This document shows positions 16,807-25,694 of a stretch of DNA of 64,000 nucleotides, one piece after another (the first letter of the stretch is position 1; each line of letters opens with the position of its first letter). Both the position numbers and the translations under genes were made by a program. Source of the stretch: Cellulosilyticum lentocellum DSM 5427 (GTDB lineage: Bacteria > Bacillota > Clostridia > Lachnospirales > Cellulosilyticaceae). The DNA is taken from the NCBI RefSeq assembly GCF_000178835.2, contig NC_015275.1:4493001-4557000 (forward strand), written 5' to 3'. The notes beneath the pieces are model-generated. The model ran no database searches, was not told where the DNA came from, and saw nothing but the letters and a program-made list of their open reading frames with translations.

Positions 16807-17264
16807 ATTTCTTCTCCCCCAAACTTATTCTTTTTGTGTTATATAAAGCAATGCTAAACTTAAAACCGTTTTCTCCATATACTTATTATCTTAACTAAGA
16901 GAATAGAGATGAAAAAACTTTTTGCACTTATTCACTATACTTTTCCTTTGCCATTTAGAATTTTAATATCTTGTAGCATTCTTACATTTTCTTATGCGCA
17001 TACATTTTTTATTTTTAATTTTCTGAATTTTATCACACATCTTCTGTGGTGTCAACTGAATCTGCTTTAAAATCACAGATTAGCCTTTGTAAAGTAAATT
17101 AAAGAGACGTTCCAAAGGGGACCTCTTACTCTATTTAAATATCAACAAATTTATCTAACTTAACCTACTTTTCTGTTATAATAAAATAAATAGATAACAT
17201 TATAATTATCATATTGTTTACACAATAGAACGCTTATTACTAAAAAGAAACTCAGGTGTTTATT
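16807..17264. promoter_or_regulatory. Divergent intergenic region with an extended -10 for the MATE gene
   Basis: TGTTATAAT at 17174-17182 is an extended -10 on the plus strand, about 80 bases before the MATE start; no good -35 is visible. A hairpin with AAGAG/CTCTT and GTTCC/GGGAC arms lies near 17102-17130. An ATG at 16909 opens a 53-codon hydrophobic frame ending at 17070 with no clear ribosome binding site. I would not call it a gene. Confidence 0.45.
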
Positions 17265-18632
17265 ATGACTAAAAATTCTTATGAAATGGATATGTGTAAT
17301 GGTCCACTAACCAAAAAAATTCTAATTTTCTCCATCCCTCTCATGTGTTCTGGCATCTTGCAATTACTCTTTAATGCCATTGATATGATTGTTGTTGGAC
17401 AATACTCGGGTAAGGAAGCATTGGCAGCTGTTGGCTCAACAGCCTCGCTTATTAACTTACTCGTTAATGTTTTTATCGGTCTATCTATTGGTGCTAATGT
17501 CCTTATTGCACAAGCTTATGGTGCACATCATGACCAAGATCTTCATGAGACTTTACATACTTCTATTTTGCTAAGTATAATCTGTGGCTTTTTCCTAAGC
17601 TTTATTGGAATCCTCTTAGCTAAACCTCTGCTCCTATTAATGGGAACACCCGATGAAGTGATAGAACTGGCTACTTTATATATGAAAATTTATTTTGTTG
17701 GTATGCCCGCCATGCTTTTATACAACTTTGGCAGTTCTATTTTACGTGCTACGGGAGACACTAAAAGACCTCTTTACTTTTTACTTATAGCTGGAGTCAT
17801 TAATGCGCTTCTTAACCTAGTATTTGTAGTTGGTTTTAAAATGAGTGTTGCTGGTGTAGCACTTGCTACTGTTATTGCACAATGTATTTCTGCTTTTTTA
17901 ATTACACTCTGTTTAATGCGTACTTCTGGTGGCTGTCAATTAATGCTTTCAAAACTGCATATCAATAAAACTGTACTACTTAAAATTATGCGCATCGGCT
18001 TACCCGCAGGCTTCCAGGGGGCTATTTTCTCTATCTCCAATGTGCTCATTCAGTCCTCAGTTAATTCTTTTGGCGCTATTGCTATGGCCGGAAATGCAGC
18101 AACTACTAATCTTGAAGGCTTTGTCTATACTTCTATGAATGCCTTTCATCAAACAGCCCTTAGCTTTACTGGGCAAAATATCGGTGGTAAAAAATATGAT
18201 CGCATTAAACCTATATTACGTATTTGCTTAATCAGTGTTTTTGTAGTCGGCAGTGCTATGAGCTTATTATTCTTTATATTTAGGTTTCCTTTACTTCGCC
18301 TCTATTCCTCTGATTCAGAAGTCATTAATTATGGCATCGTTCGAATGAAGGTGATCTTCTCCACCTACTTCTTGTGCGGTATTATGGATGTATTAGTTGG
18401 TAGTATTAGGGGCCTTGGGTATTCTGTTTTACCTATGATTGTTTCCCTACTAGGTGCTTGTGGCTTACGTATTCTTTGGATTTTTACCCTATTTAAACTG
18501 ATGCCAACACTAACCATCTTATATATTTCCTATCCTGTATCTTGGGGTATTACTTTAACGGTGCATTTCTTATGCTTTAAAATACTTTATAATAAAGTTC
18601 TAAATGAGCAGCAACTTTCTATTGCTCACTAA
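17265..18632 (+). CDS. MATE family multidrug/cation antiporter
   Basis: The roughly 455-residue protein has twelve predicted membrane helices in two homologous halves, typical of Na+- or H+-coupled MATE exporters. Family stretches include GPLTKKILIFSIPLMCSGIL, NAIDMIVVGQYSGKEALAAV, LRATGDTKRPLYFLL and HQTALSFTGQNIGGKKYDRI. A GTG start at 17256 is possible, but AGG lies 8 bases before the ATG at 17265, which I prefer (MTKNSYEMD). It stands alone and ends before a bidirectional terminator. Confidence 0.9.
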   Translation: MTKNSYEMDMCNGPLTKKILIFSIPLMCSGILQLLFNAIDMIVVGQYSGKEALAAVGSTASLINLLVNVFIGLSIGANVLIAQAYGAHHDQDLHETLHTSILLSIICGFFLSFIGILLAKPLLLLMGTPDEVIELATLYMKIYFVGMPAMLLYNFGSSILRATGDTKRPLYFLLIAGVINALLNLVFVVGFKMSVAGVALATVIAQCISAFLITLCLMRTSGGCQLMLSKLHINKTVLLKIMRIGLPAGFQGAIFSISNVLIQSSVNSFGAIAMAGNAATTNLEGFVYTSMNAFHQTALSFTGQNIGGKKYDRIKPILRICLISVFVVGSAMSLLFFIFRFPLLRLYSSDSEVINYGIVRMKVIFSTYFLCGIMDVLVGSIRGLGYSVLPMIVSLLGACGLRILWIFTLFKLMPTLTILYISYPVSWGITLTVHFLCFKILYNKVLNEQQLSIAH

Positions 18633-18707
18633 ACGTAATGTAGCTTCAACTCAACATGTTAATTAGATCTTCCGGTCCTAGCATCTACTTTTATCAGTCA
18701 GCTCTAA

Positions 18708-18754
18708 AAAAAGCACTCATCATGTAGGCATAAATTATATGGTCAGTGCTTTTT
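18708..18754. terminator. Bidirectional terminator
   Basis: AAAAAGCACT (18708-18717) pairs with AGTGCTTTTT (18745-18754) around a 27-base loop. It separates the MATE gene from the convergent flavoprotein pair, and A/T tracts on both sides fit use in both directions. Confidence 0.7.
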
Positions 18755-18796
18755 AGTAGTATACTGATGGCAAATATATATATTTTAGAAATAGAG

Positions 18797-19477
18797 TTAC
18801 TTTAGTTTATAGGGCTTAGAAAATAACCTTATGGGCCCTACCTTATTAGCAAATGCCTGAGGGAACCAACCAAAACTTCCTGCTAAAAGAAAAAGGGATT
18901 GAGAAAAGTCTTGGTTCACTAAAATTTGCTTGTTTGATGTCGGAATAGATGCCTTTGTGACAATACAAGTGATAAACGTATCAATGGCATCGTAAAGTGG
19001 TTTTAACATTTTTGCTTCCTTTGGAATAGTATTTTTCATACCTTTAAACATTTCTCCACTTCCTAAACCCACACCTCCACCATAAGACCAATTCATGCGT
19101 TCTGCATAATGTTCAAGGATATTGAGTGCAATACAATTTTGAAAACCATCTATAAATCCACAATTTACAAAACTATATAGAACAGGTGATTGAATAGGAG
19201 AAATGGTGGCTTGGTATTCTTCTAATCCGTATAAGAATTGAAGAAGTGTAGAAGGGAGTGAATCTACATAAAGAGGTGTAACAACTACGATAATATCACA
19301 CGCTAAAAGAGAAGCGTATTCTATGGAGCAATCTGCTTTGCTACTTTGCTTACGTGTATCACAGATAGTATAGTTTTCTGGAATAAGCTGAAGCTCTTGA
19401 ATAAAGGTCTCAATCATCATGCGTGATAAGCTACCTGATGCTCTGGGGCTCCCATTAATAAATCCAACTTTAGTCAT
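18797..19477 (-). CDS. NAD(P)H-dependent FMN reductase-like flavoprotein
   Basis: The 226-residue flavodoxin-like protein begins VGFINGSPRASGSLSRMM, the FMN phosphate-binding loop of NADPH-dependent FMN reductases. It continues with CDIIVVVTPLYVDSLPSTLL, the usual FMN-ring loop. It overlaps the upstream flavoprotein gene by 8 bases, so the two are translationally coupled. The last 40 residues extend beyond the fold without a recognisable motif. The substrate is unknown; a redox or quinone-type role is inferred. Confidence 0.8.
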   Translation of the reverse strand: MTKVGFINGSPRASGSLSRMMIETFIQELQLIPENYTICDTRKQSSKADCSIEYASLLACDIIVVVTPLYVDSLPSTLLQFLYGLEEYQATISPIQSPVLYSFVNCGFIDGFQNCIALNILEHYAERMNWSYGGGVGLGSGEMFKGMKNTIPKEAKMLKPLYDAIDTFITCIVTKASIPTSNKQILVNQDFSQSLFLLAGSFGWFPQAFANKVGPIRLFSKPYKLK

Positions 19478-20060
19478 TATATTGTTCCTCCTTGCTTAAT
19501 TTATTCTTAACCTCTAATAGTGCATCTTCAATCTCCTCCCTTGTACGACAAATATAAACCCTAGGCGAAGGCAAATGAAAGTTGACACCATTAGCTTTGG
19601 TGAGTGCTCTAAAAGTAGCTTCTTCTTCAGGGGTAATCGACTCACTATAGGCAATCATAATAAAGGATGCAGTCTTTTTGTAGCGTTTGGCGTGATGGAT
19701 CTCTATAGGATGACCTTTACGCTTTATTTTAGTGAAAAAAGGTAAAACATTAGGGATAGAACGGTCTAGTACTTTTTTGATAGCCGGGCTGTAACAGCCA
19801 TATTGGATAGAGGTTACAAAGATCATCATGTCGTCTTGAACCATATGCGCACTTATTTCTTCGCTTAAGTCTTTGAAACAACACCTGCCAGGTGTCTTTA
19901 GCCAACAAGAGAAACAACCTATACAAGGCTTTAACGTATCAAAAGCTACCTGAAAATGCTTAAGAGGTGGTGTGGTGGCAAACAAGGTGGTAATGGATTG
20001 ATTAGCAGATTGAGTGAGCATGCAAGTAGGATCATATTCCGAGATAATAGAAAACCGCAT
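19470..20060 (-). CDS. Flavodoxin-family protein with cysteine pairs
   Basis: This 196-residue flavodoxin-fold protein carries CIGCFSCWLKTPGRCCFKD (residues about 46-64), a cysteine cluster seen in iron-sulfur flavoproteins and related FMN reductases. DDMMIFVTSIQYGCYSP is the FMN-ring loop. It is first in a two-gene unit with the next flavoprotein and starts after AAGGAG. Its promoter faces the tetR gene and is overlapped by operator-like palindromes. Confidence 0.8.
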   Translation of the reverse strand: MRFSIISEYDPTCMLTQSANQSITTLFATTPPLKHFQVAFDTLKPCIGCFSCWLKTPGRCCFKDLSEEISAHMVQDDMMIFVTSIQYGCYSPAIKKVLDRSIPNVLPFFTKIKRKGHPIEIHHAKRYKKTASFIMIAYSESITPEEEATFRALTKANGVNFHLPSPRVYICRTREEIEDALLEVKNKLSKEEQYND

Positions 20061-20080
20061 AATAACAACTCCTTTTCTAT

Positions 20081-20148
20081 GTAGACACTGTAAACATATG
20101 TTCAGTATATTAAGGAAAGTTTACACTGTCAACATTAATTGTTATAAT
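20081..20148. promoter_or_regulatory. Face-to-face promoters with two TetR-type operators
   Basis: Two near-palindromic 15-mers are present: GTAGACACTGTAAAC (20081-20095) and GTTTACACTGTCAAC (20119-20133), which are inverted copies of one another. For the flavoprotein genes (minus) the promoter is TTGACA (20127-20132), a 17-base spacer and TATACT (20104-20109). For tetR (plus) it is TTTACA (20120-20125), 17 bases and TATAAT (20143-20148). The right operator covers both -35 boxes and the left one lies downstream of the flavoprotein -10. This strongly suggests the TetR protein represses both sides. Confidence 0.85.
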
Positions 20149-20188
20149 AGATTAAATAAACAAAAAAATTAAACTGAAAGGACATACA

Positions 20189-20779
20189 ATGGAAAAGGAA
20201 AACTACCATCACGGGGCACTAAAAGAAGAACTTATCAAAAATGGACTTCTACTCCTTAATAGTGAAGGAGTAGAAAATTTTTCACTTCGTAAGGTAGCTA
20301 CAATGTGTGGTGTAAGCCATGCCGCCCCTTATAAACATTTTAAGAATAAAGAAGAAATGCTCAGTGCCATTTCTCATAGAGTCAATCAAGACTTTAGAGA
20401 ATATTTAGAGCAAGTAGTAGTGATACATCCAGGCCTAGATGGAATGATTACTATGGGAAAGGCCTATGTTCGATATATGATTACCAATAAGGAGGCCTAT
20501 CAGTTTATGTTTTTAAGTGAACTGAAACTTAGTCTAAGACTAGAAGATGATAAATTTATCTACAACGAAGACTCACCCTTTGTACCTTTTTATAAGGCAG
20601 CATATGCTAATTTAGGGCCTATGTTCCCAAATTCAAAGCAGCTTAATATGGTGATTCTCAATATGTGGAGTCAAGTACATGGACTAGCCTCTCTTATTGT
20701 AAACGGTATTGTAGAATATAATCAGGATATAGAAGAATTAGTGGAAAGGATGCTTACCTCTACTTGTCTAAAGCAATAA
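20189..20779 (+). CDS. TetR family repressor
   Basis: The 196-residue protein has the TetR helix-turn-helix at residues 10-55: ENFSLRKVATMCGVSHAAPY followed by KHFKNKEEMLSAI. The C-terminal ligand domain resembles the WHG subgroup (MWSQVHGLASLIVNGIVEY). It is divergent from the flavoprotein pair and shares operators with it, so it is expected to control itself and them. The ligand is unknown, perhaps an electrophile or quinone given the targets (inference). Confidence 0.92.
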   Translation: MEKENYHHGALKEELIKNGLLLLNSEGVENFSLRKVATMCGVSHAAPYKHFKNKEEMLSAISHRVNQDFREYLEQVVVIHPGLDGMITMGKAYVRYMITNKEAYQFMFLSELKLSLRLEDDKFIYNEDSPFVPFYKAAYANLGPMFPNSKQLNMVILNMWSQVHGLASLIVNGIVEYNQDIEELVERMLTSTCLKQ

Positions 20780-20781
20780 AA

Positions 20782-20822
20782 AAATCGCTTACTAAGTATT
20801 ACTTTTACTTAGTAAGCGATTT
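20782..20822. terminator. Shared terminator of tetR and the ABC pair
   Basis: A perfect 17-bp stem (AAATCGCTTACTAAGTA, 20782-20798, with 20806-20822) closes a 7-base loop. It lies between the convergent tetR gene and the ABC exporter gene, with A-rich and T-rich flanks, and probably serves both. Confidence 0.85.
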
Positions 20823-20823
20823 C

Positions 20824-22722
20824 TTAACCCGTTATTTCTTCTTGATAATAATACGCTTGTTTTTCAAACATCTTAGCATATTCTCCCTTTAATGCCATTA
20901 GTTCATCATGAGTACCTTGTTCTATAATCTCACCATGTTCAAACATATATATGCGGTCTGCTTCTCTGGTAGTTGAAAGTCTGTGAGAAATAAAGATAAT
21001 AGTAGCATCTTTTGCTGCTTTCATCATATTGCGATTGAGCTTATATTCTGCAAAAGGATCCAGGGCACTAGAAGGTTCATCTAAAATAGCTATGGCAAGT
21101 TTTCCTGTTTTAGCAAACATTCTAGCTATAGCTACTTTTTGCGCCTCGCCACCTGATAGCATTGTTCCTTCATCAGAGAACTCTCTTGTCATTTCTGTCT
21201 TGAGTCCTTTGGGCAATCTTTCTAGCTTAGCTCCAAAATCAGCAAGGTTTAAAGCCTTCCTAATATGATCTTCATCTATAGCAGTATCATCCATCCAAAC
21301 ATTTTCTTCTAGAGTGGCACCATAAAGCTGATAATCTTGGAATACTGCTCCAAAAATATCTCTATAAGCTTTAGTTGAAAAGCTGCGGATGTCCTCTCCT
21401 CCATAGCAAATAGAACCTTCTGTTACATCATATAAACGCATTAAAAGCTTTACAAATGTTGTCTTCCCTGCACCATTTTCTCCTACTATGGCTATTTTTT
21501 CTCCCGGCCTAACAGTCATCTGAATATGCTTAAGGGTATCTTCACTAGCTCCCTCATAACGAAAGCTCATATCTTTAATTTCAAGTACACTCTTTTCTAC
21601 TGGTACCTCTTTACTTCCTTTATATCCCTCAATATTAATATCATATTCTATAAAACGCCTAAAGCGTTCTGCAAACTGTCCTACCTTTTGAAATTCCACC
21701 ATAGCATAATTAAGTGAATCTAAACGATTTCTTACTGTACCTTGTGCATTATTCATGGCCGCTACATCACCTAGACCTATACTAAGCTTAACTAGCGCTA
21801 AGTACCCTAAATACATAGGTACACAGAAATGAGATAAAAAAGTAAACACAAATATCCAGTTTATTAAAGAAAGAATAGCAATCTTAACCCCTGCTGTTTT
21901 AGCTTCTGACATAATATCTTCTATGGCTTCTTCAAACTGTTTACGAAGAGGAATCTCTATCTTTGAAAGCTTAATCTCCTTAGCATATTCTGGTTGATAA
22001 AAAATACGCTTAGAATAGTCAGCTTTTCTCATAACTCTCTTTCTTTCCATTTCATAGTTGTACTCGATTTTAGTAATGCTAAAGCGCGTCACCATATTAA
22101 TAAGAAAACCTAGAATAGGAAAGATGGCAATGATAGGATTAATAGCCATAATAAGTCCACCTAAGGTTAAAATAGTCGTTATATTCCCTAGAATCCAAGC
22201 CATACTTAGAACACCAGTAGTAATCATTTCTTCAGACTGAGCTGCTGCAATAACAAAGTCATCAAAATAATCTTTATGGTCATAGCATATAAGGTCAATA
22301 TCTGCCACCTTGCGTATAAAATCTTCTTGAATCTTTCCTGTCATTTTTACAAATTTAGCTCTCGCCCAATTCTCAACTAGTACTTCTATGGCTTGCCCTA
22401 TTCCCATGACTAAGATTCCTACCATGATAAAAACGAGTGTAGCCTTTAGATCTATAGCCTTATCCGAAAGCATATCTATAAAGATTTTAAGGAACAAGGT
22501 ATCAAATAGTGCATAAATAATACCACAAGTGACAAAAGCACCTATTACTAAAAACACTAATGCTTTATCTATTCTTAATGCACACTTTACAACATAAAAT
22601 ACATTGCTAATAAGGCGTCTCATGGTTAATTTATCTTGCTTCTTATCCTTATCATCATGCTTTATTTCTTTTTGCTTCTTACTTGTGTTAGGATTACTTG
22701 CTTTCTCTTTATTTTTAGGCAT
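20824..22722 (-). CDS. ABC exporter half-transporter, second subunit
   Basis: The 632-residue protein has a Lys-rich N-terminus (about 35 residues), a six-helix membrane domain and an ATPase domain. Walker A is VGENGAGKTTFVKLLM, the signature is MLSGGEAQKVAIAR, and Walker B with the catalytic Glu is AILDEPSSALDPFAEY. The H-loop is FISHRLSTTREADRIYM. Its start overlaps the previous ABC gene by 8 bases, so the two probably form a heterodimer. It resembles multidrug or peptide exporters; the cargo is unknown. Confidence 0.88.
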   Translation of the reverse strand: MPKNKEKASNPNTSKKQKEIKHDDKDKKQDKLTMRRLISNVFYVVKCALRIDKALVFLVIGAFVTCGIIYALFDTLFLKIFIDMLSDKAIDLKATLVFIMVGILVMGIGQAIEVLVENWARAKFVKMTGKIQEDFIRKVADIDLICYDHKDYFDDFVIAAAQSEEMITTGVLSMAWILGNITTILTLGGLIMAINPIIAIFPILGFLINMVTRFSITKIEYNYEMERKRVMRKADYSKRIFYQPEYAKEIKLSKIEIPLRKQFEEAIEDIMSEAKTAGVKIAILSLINWIFVFTFLSHFCVPMYLGYLALVKLSIGLGDVAAMNNAQGTVRNRLDSLNYAMVEFQKVGQFAERFRRFIEYDINIEGYKGSKEVPVEKSVLEIKDMSFRYEGASEDTLKHIQMTVRPGEKIAIVGENGAGKTTFVKLLMRLYDVTEGSICYGGEDIRSFSTKAYRDIFGAVFQDYQLYGATLEENVWMDDTAIDEDHIRKALNLADFGAKLERLPKGLKTEMTREFSDEGTMLSGGEAQKVAIARMFAKTGKLAIAILDEPSSALDPFAEYKLNRNMMKAAKDATIIFISHRLSTTREADRIYMFEHGEIIEQGTHDELMALKGEYAKMFEKQAYYYQEEITG

Positions 22723-24550
22723 GAAGGACTACCTCCCCTCTTCCACTCTCCTGATAATTCTTAGCTTGAAGTCTAAACATAGCTGCATAACTACCATCTA
22801 AAGCCATAAGTTCATCATGTGTACCACTTTCTTTAATCTGCCCATGTTCTAAAAAGTAAATTTTATCTGCAATTCGTGCTGAAGATAGTCTATGAGAGAT
22901 GAAGAATACGGTTTTTCCTTCTGATACTTGTAGCATATTGTTATACATATTGTACTCTGCAATAGGATCTAGCGCGCTAGAAGGTTCATCCAGGATAACA
23001 ATATCTGGATTCTTAGCAAATACTCTCGCAATAGCTATTTTCTGTGCCTGTCCTCCTGAACACACAAAACCTTGATCATCAAATTCTTTTGTCACCATAG
23101 TATCTATACCTTTTTCTAAGGTAGCTAACTTATCTCCAAACTGTGCCTTTATAAGTGCATCTACTACTAACTCTCTTTCTTCCTCTGTCTCTGGCGCACG
23201 CATAAGTACATTCTCACTTAAAGGCAAGGCAAATATCTGAAGGTCTTGGAATACTGTTCCAAAGTGCTCATGATAGTCCTCTGGTTCAAACTCATTAATG
23301 TTACATCCATTAGCTTTAATCTCTCCCTCTGTAATTGGATATAAGCCCATTAATAGTTTAATCAAAGTAGTCTTACCTGCTCCATTTTCCCCAACTAATG
23401 CAATACGTTCGCCTCTCTTAATAAAGAGAGATAGGTCTTTAATAACAGGTGACTTAGCCCCCTCATAAGTAAAACTAACATGGCTAAATTCAATATCTCC
23501 AAGAACTCCCTCTATTTTTTTATCCCCTTTATAGGCCTTGTCAGATTCATATTCCAGAAAATCCTTTAAGTTATTCATATAAAGGCAGTATTTACCCGCC
23601 TCAATGCTCTTTTGTACTGCTTCTTTAACCTGCCAGGATACAAAACCTATTGCTGATAACATAGCCACATAAGCTCCTATCCTACTAGTACCTGTAGCTT
23701 TAATAACAAAAGTAATATACATATATGAGCTAAAATACGTAAGTCCAAAAAAGACAACTGCATTTAAAAATTGATATAGCGCTATTTTCTTACGATATTT
23801 CACATTGATAGCATATCTATTCTTGTAGCTCTCAATATGCTTTTTAAATAAGATATTCCTAATACCATATAGACGAATCTCTCCCGCGTACTTCTTTTCA
23901 TAAAAAACACGTTTGACATAGTCTGTGACTCGTCTATCTGGTGTTTCCATTTTTCTAAGTTCGAAGTGCATTTTGTTTTCTTTATCTCCACAAATTAACG
24001 AACCAATAACCGGTGGAAAAATGAAAAGAATCAGCCAAGGATCCACAGTTGCAATAATACCTATGGCACAAAATACAGCTAAAATAAGCCCTAAAGATTG
24101 CGCCAGATTAGCTAAGCCATCCATAGCTTTATTAAGACATTCATCTAAAGCTCTTGAAAACTTATTATAAAAATCAGGTTCTTCATATCTAGTAAGCTCA
24201 ATAGCTGTTGCCTTTGTAATAACCTTGTCAAATATGTAGCGATATACCTTGGGTGTTTTTAGTCTAATATAGTAGGCATGACCTGCAGACGCTAAATGAA
24301 TAATAATATGTAGAGAGCAGAAAAATACAATGAGCTTTACGAGTTCACTATAAGGTGCCCTATCGTTGATACATGCATAAATAGCCTTTGTCATATAAAC
24401 AAAGAAAAAAGCATTAAATACTTCTTCTGTACAGTTCTTATAGAAAGTATATATAATGCATCCTTTATCTGCATGCCAAATGGTTTTTATAGTATACCCC
24501 ATACTTTGCCACACAGACATTTCTTTATTTGATTGATGTTTTCCTCCCAA
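22715..24550 (-). CDS. ABC exporter half-transporter, first subunit
   Basis: The 611-residue membrane-ATPase fusion has Walker A VGENGAGKTTLIKLLMG, signature VCSGGQAQKIAIAR, Walker B VILDEPSSALDPIAEYN and H-loop FFISHRLSSARIADKIYF. Both partners keep a glutamate after Walker B, so neither site is obviously degenerate. It is translationally coupled to the second subunit downstream. No dedicated regulator adjoins it; the nearest is the convergent tetR beyond the partner gene. Confidence 0.88.
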   Translation of the reverse strand: MGGKHQSNKEMSVWQSMGYTIKTIWHADKGCIIYTFYKNCTEEVFNAFFFVYMTKAIYACINDRAPYSELVKLIVFFCSLHIIIHLASAGHAYYIRLKTPKVYRYIFDKVITKATAIELTRYEEPDFYNKFSRALDECLNKAMDGLANLAQSLGLILAVFCAIGIIATVDPWLILFIFPPVIGSLICGDKENKMHFELRKMETPDRRVTDYVKRVFYEKKYAGEIRLYGIRNILFKKHIESYKNRYAINVKYRKKIALYQFLNAVVFFGLTYFSSYMYITFVIKATGTSRIGAYVAMLSAIGFVSWQVKEAVQKSIEAGKYCLYMNNLKDFLEYESDKAYKGDKKIEGVLGDIEFSHVSFTYEGAKSPVIKDLSLFIKRGERIALVGENGAGKTTLIKLLMGLYPITEGEIKANGCNINEFEPEDYHEHFGTVFQDLQIFALPLSENVLMRAPETEEERELVVDALIKAQFGDKLATLEKGIDTMVTKEFDDQGFVCSGGQAQKIAIARVFAKNPDIVILDEPSSALDPIAEYNMYNNMLQVSEGKTVFFISHRLSSARIADKIYFLEHGQIKESGTHDELMALDGSYAAMFRLQAKNYQESGRGEVVLHA

Positions 24551-24668
24551 CTATTCTCCCCCTCTGCTTATCATTAAAATATGAGCATTAGCTATTTTAC
24601 TACAAATAAAATATTTTTTCAATATATAGAATTTATTAAAAACTACAGCATTTATATCATTATGAAGC

Positions 24669-24706
24669 CCCTAAAGTTAAGACTTTATTTTAGTCTTACT
24701 TTAGGG
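24669..24706 (-). terminator. Hairpin between the hydrolase and ABC genes
   Basis: CCCTAAAGT, one bulged T, then AAGACT (24669-24684) pairs with AGTCTTACTTTAGGG (24692-24706), giving about 15 bp. The T-tract afterwards is weak on both strands, so termination may be partial. It follows the serine hydrolase gene and precedes the ABC pair on the minus strand. Confidence 0.6.
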
Positions 24707-24737
24707 ACCCTAAGCCTTCATTCTACTTTAGTATCAT

Positions 24738-25694
24738 TTATTCTAAAATCCTTGTAGCTTGATTGCATAATGCAAATATATCCTCATAAGATTTGCCTAA
24801 TGATGTTGGGGTTGCCTGAATAATACCAACTCTATTTTGCTCAGGCATCACTCTAATCTCCTGTCCTCCAAAACCACGACAACCGTACCAGCCATCTCCT
24901 AGCCACCATAAAAAACCATAGTTACTATTTTGCTCTGTTGGCGTAGTTGCTTCTTTTATATAACTTACCGAAATGATTTGCTTTCCATTGTATTTGCCGC
25001 TATTCAAAAATAAATTTCCTATCTTAGCTAAATCTCTTGCGCATAAATGAGATGTTGCTTCATCTAAGGGTGTATTCCCTATGTTATAGGTGATACCACA
25101 AGGGCTTGTCCACCATTTCTCGCTTTTAATATCAAGTGGGGTAAATAAGTAGCTATTGCAAAAATCAAATGTATTCATTCCTGTAGCTTGACTTATAAGG
25201 GCACTTAGCAAAATCACATCCCATTCTTTATAAACATGCTTTCTTCCAGGTACCTCTTCCATTTGAATATCTGCTAAATGTGCTAACCAATCTTGTGTTC
25301 TTCTAAGCTGCTCTAACATAGGACAATGATAGTGTTTACCCCCATTCCAATAAATTCCGGATGTCATAGTAAGCAAATGTTTTATTGTAATAAGCTTATG
25401 ATAAGGATGATTGTTTTGGTTAAAGACTTCTAGGTACCTACAAATAGGTTCATCTAAACTTTCGATAAATCCTTTATCTAAACAAATACCAATGCCAATA
25501 GAAATAATGCTTTTCCATATGGATTTAATAGGATTACGACTTTCCTTAGTAAACTTATTATAATAGCGTTCTACCATTAGCTGTTCATTTTGATAGAGCA
25601 AAAAACTATTGATTTGCGCATATCTTTTTTGCTTAATATAAGTGTCTATTATTTGCCCAAGTTCATGATCCTTAGTTTTTACTTCCTCTAACAT
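24738..25694 (-). CDS. Serine hydrolase of the beta-lactamase/PBP4* family
   Basis: The 318-residue protein belongs to the class C beta-lactamase-like family. The SxxK nucleophile motif is SIWKS (near residue 55), followed by GICLDKGFIESLDEPICRYL and HLLTMTSGIYW, which are typical of the fold. At the place of the second motif (YxN) it reads YKEWDVILLSALISQATG, so the Asn is replaced. No signal peptide is seen, suggesting a cytoplasmic esterase or peptidase-like role rather than antibiotic cleavage. It overlaps the UvrA-like gene by 7 bases and GGGAGG precedes its ATG. Confidence 0.82.
   Translation of the reverse strand: MLEEVKTKDHELGQIIDTYIKQKRYAQINSFLLYQNEQLMVERYYNKFTKESRNPIKSIWKSIISIGIGICLDKGFIESLDEPICRYLEVFNQNNHPYHKLITIKHLLTMTSGIYWNGGKHYHCPMLEQLRRTQDWLAHLADIQMEEVPGRKHVYKEWDVILLSALISQATGMNTFDFCNSYLFTPLDIKSEKWWTSPCGITYNIGNTPLDEATSHLCARDLAKIGNLFLNSGKYNGKQIISVSYIKEATTPTEQNSNYGFLWWLGDGWYGCRGFGGQEIRVMPEQNRVGIIQATPTSLGKSYEDIFALCNQATRILE

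Noticed and set aside
16909-17070. 53-residue hydrophobic frame as a gene
   Set aside because: No clear ribosome binding site and composition follows the local AT bias.
24669-24706. Attenuator before the ABC exporter pair
   Set aside because: The hairpin directly follows the serine hydrolase gene on the same strand, so an ordinary gene-end hairpin is the simpler reading.
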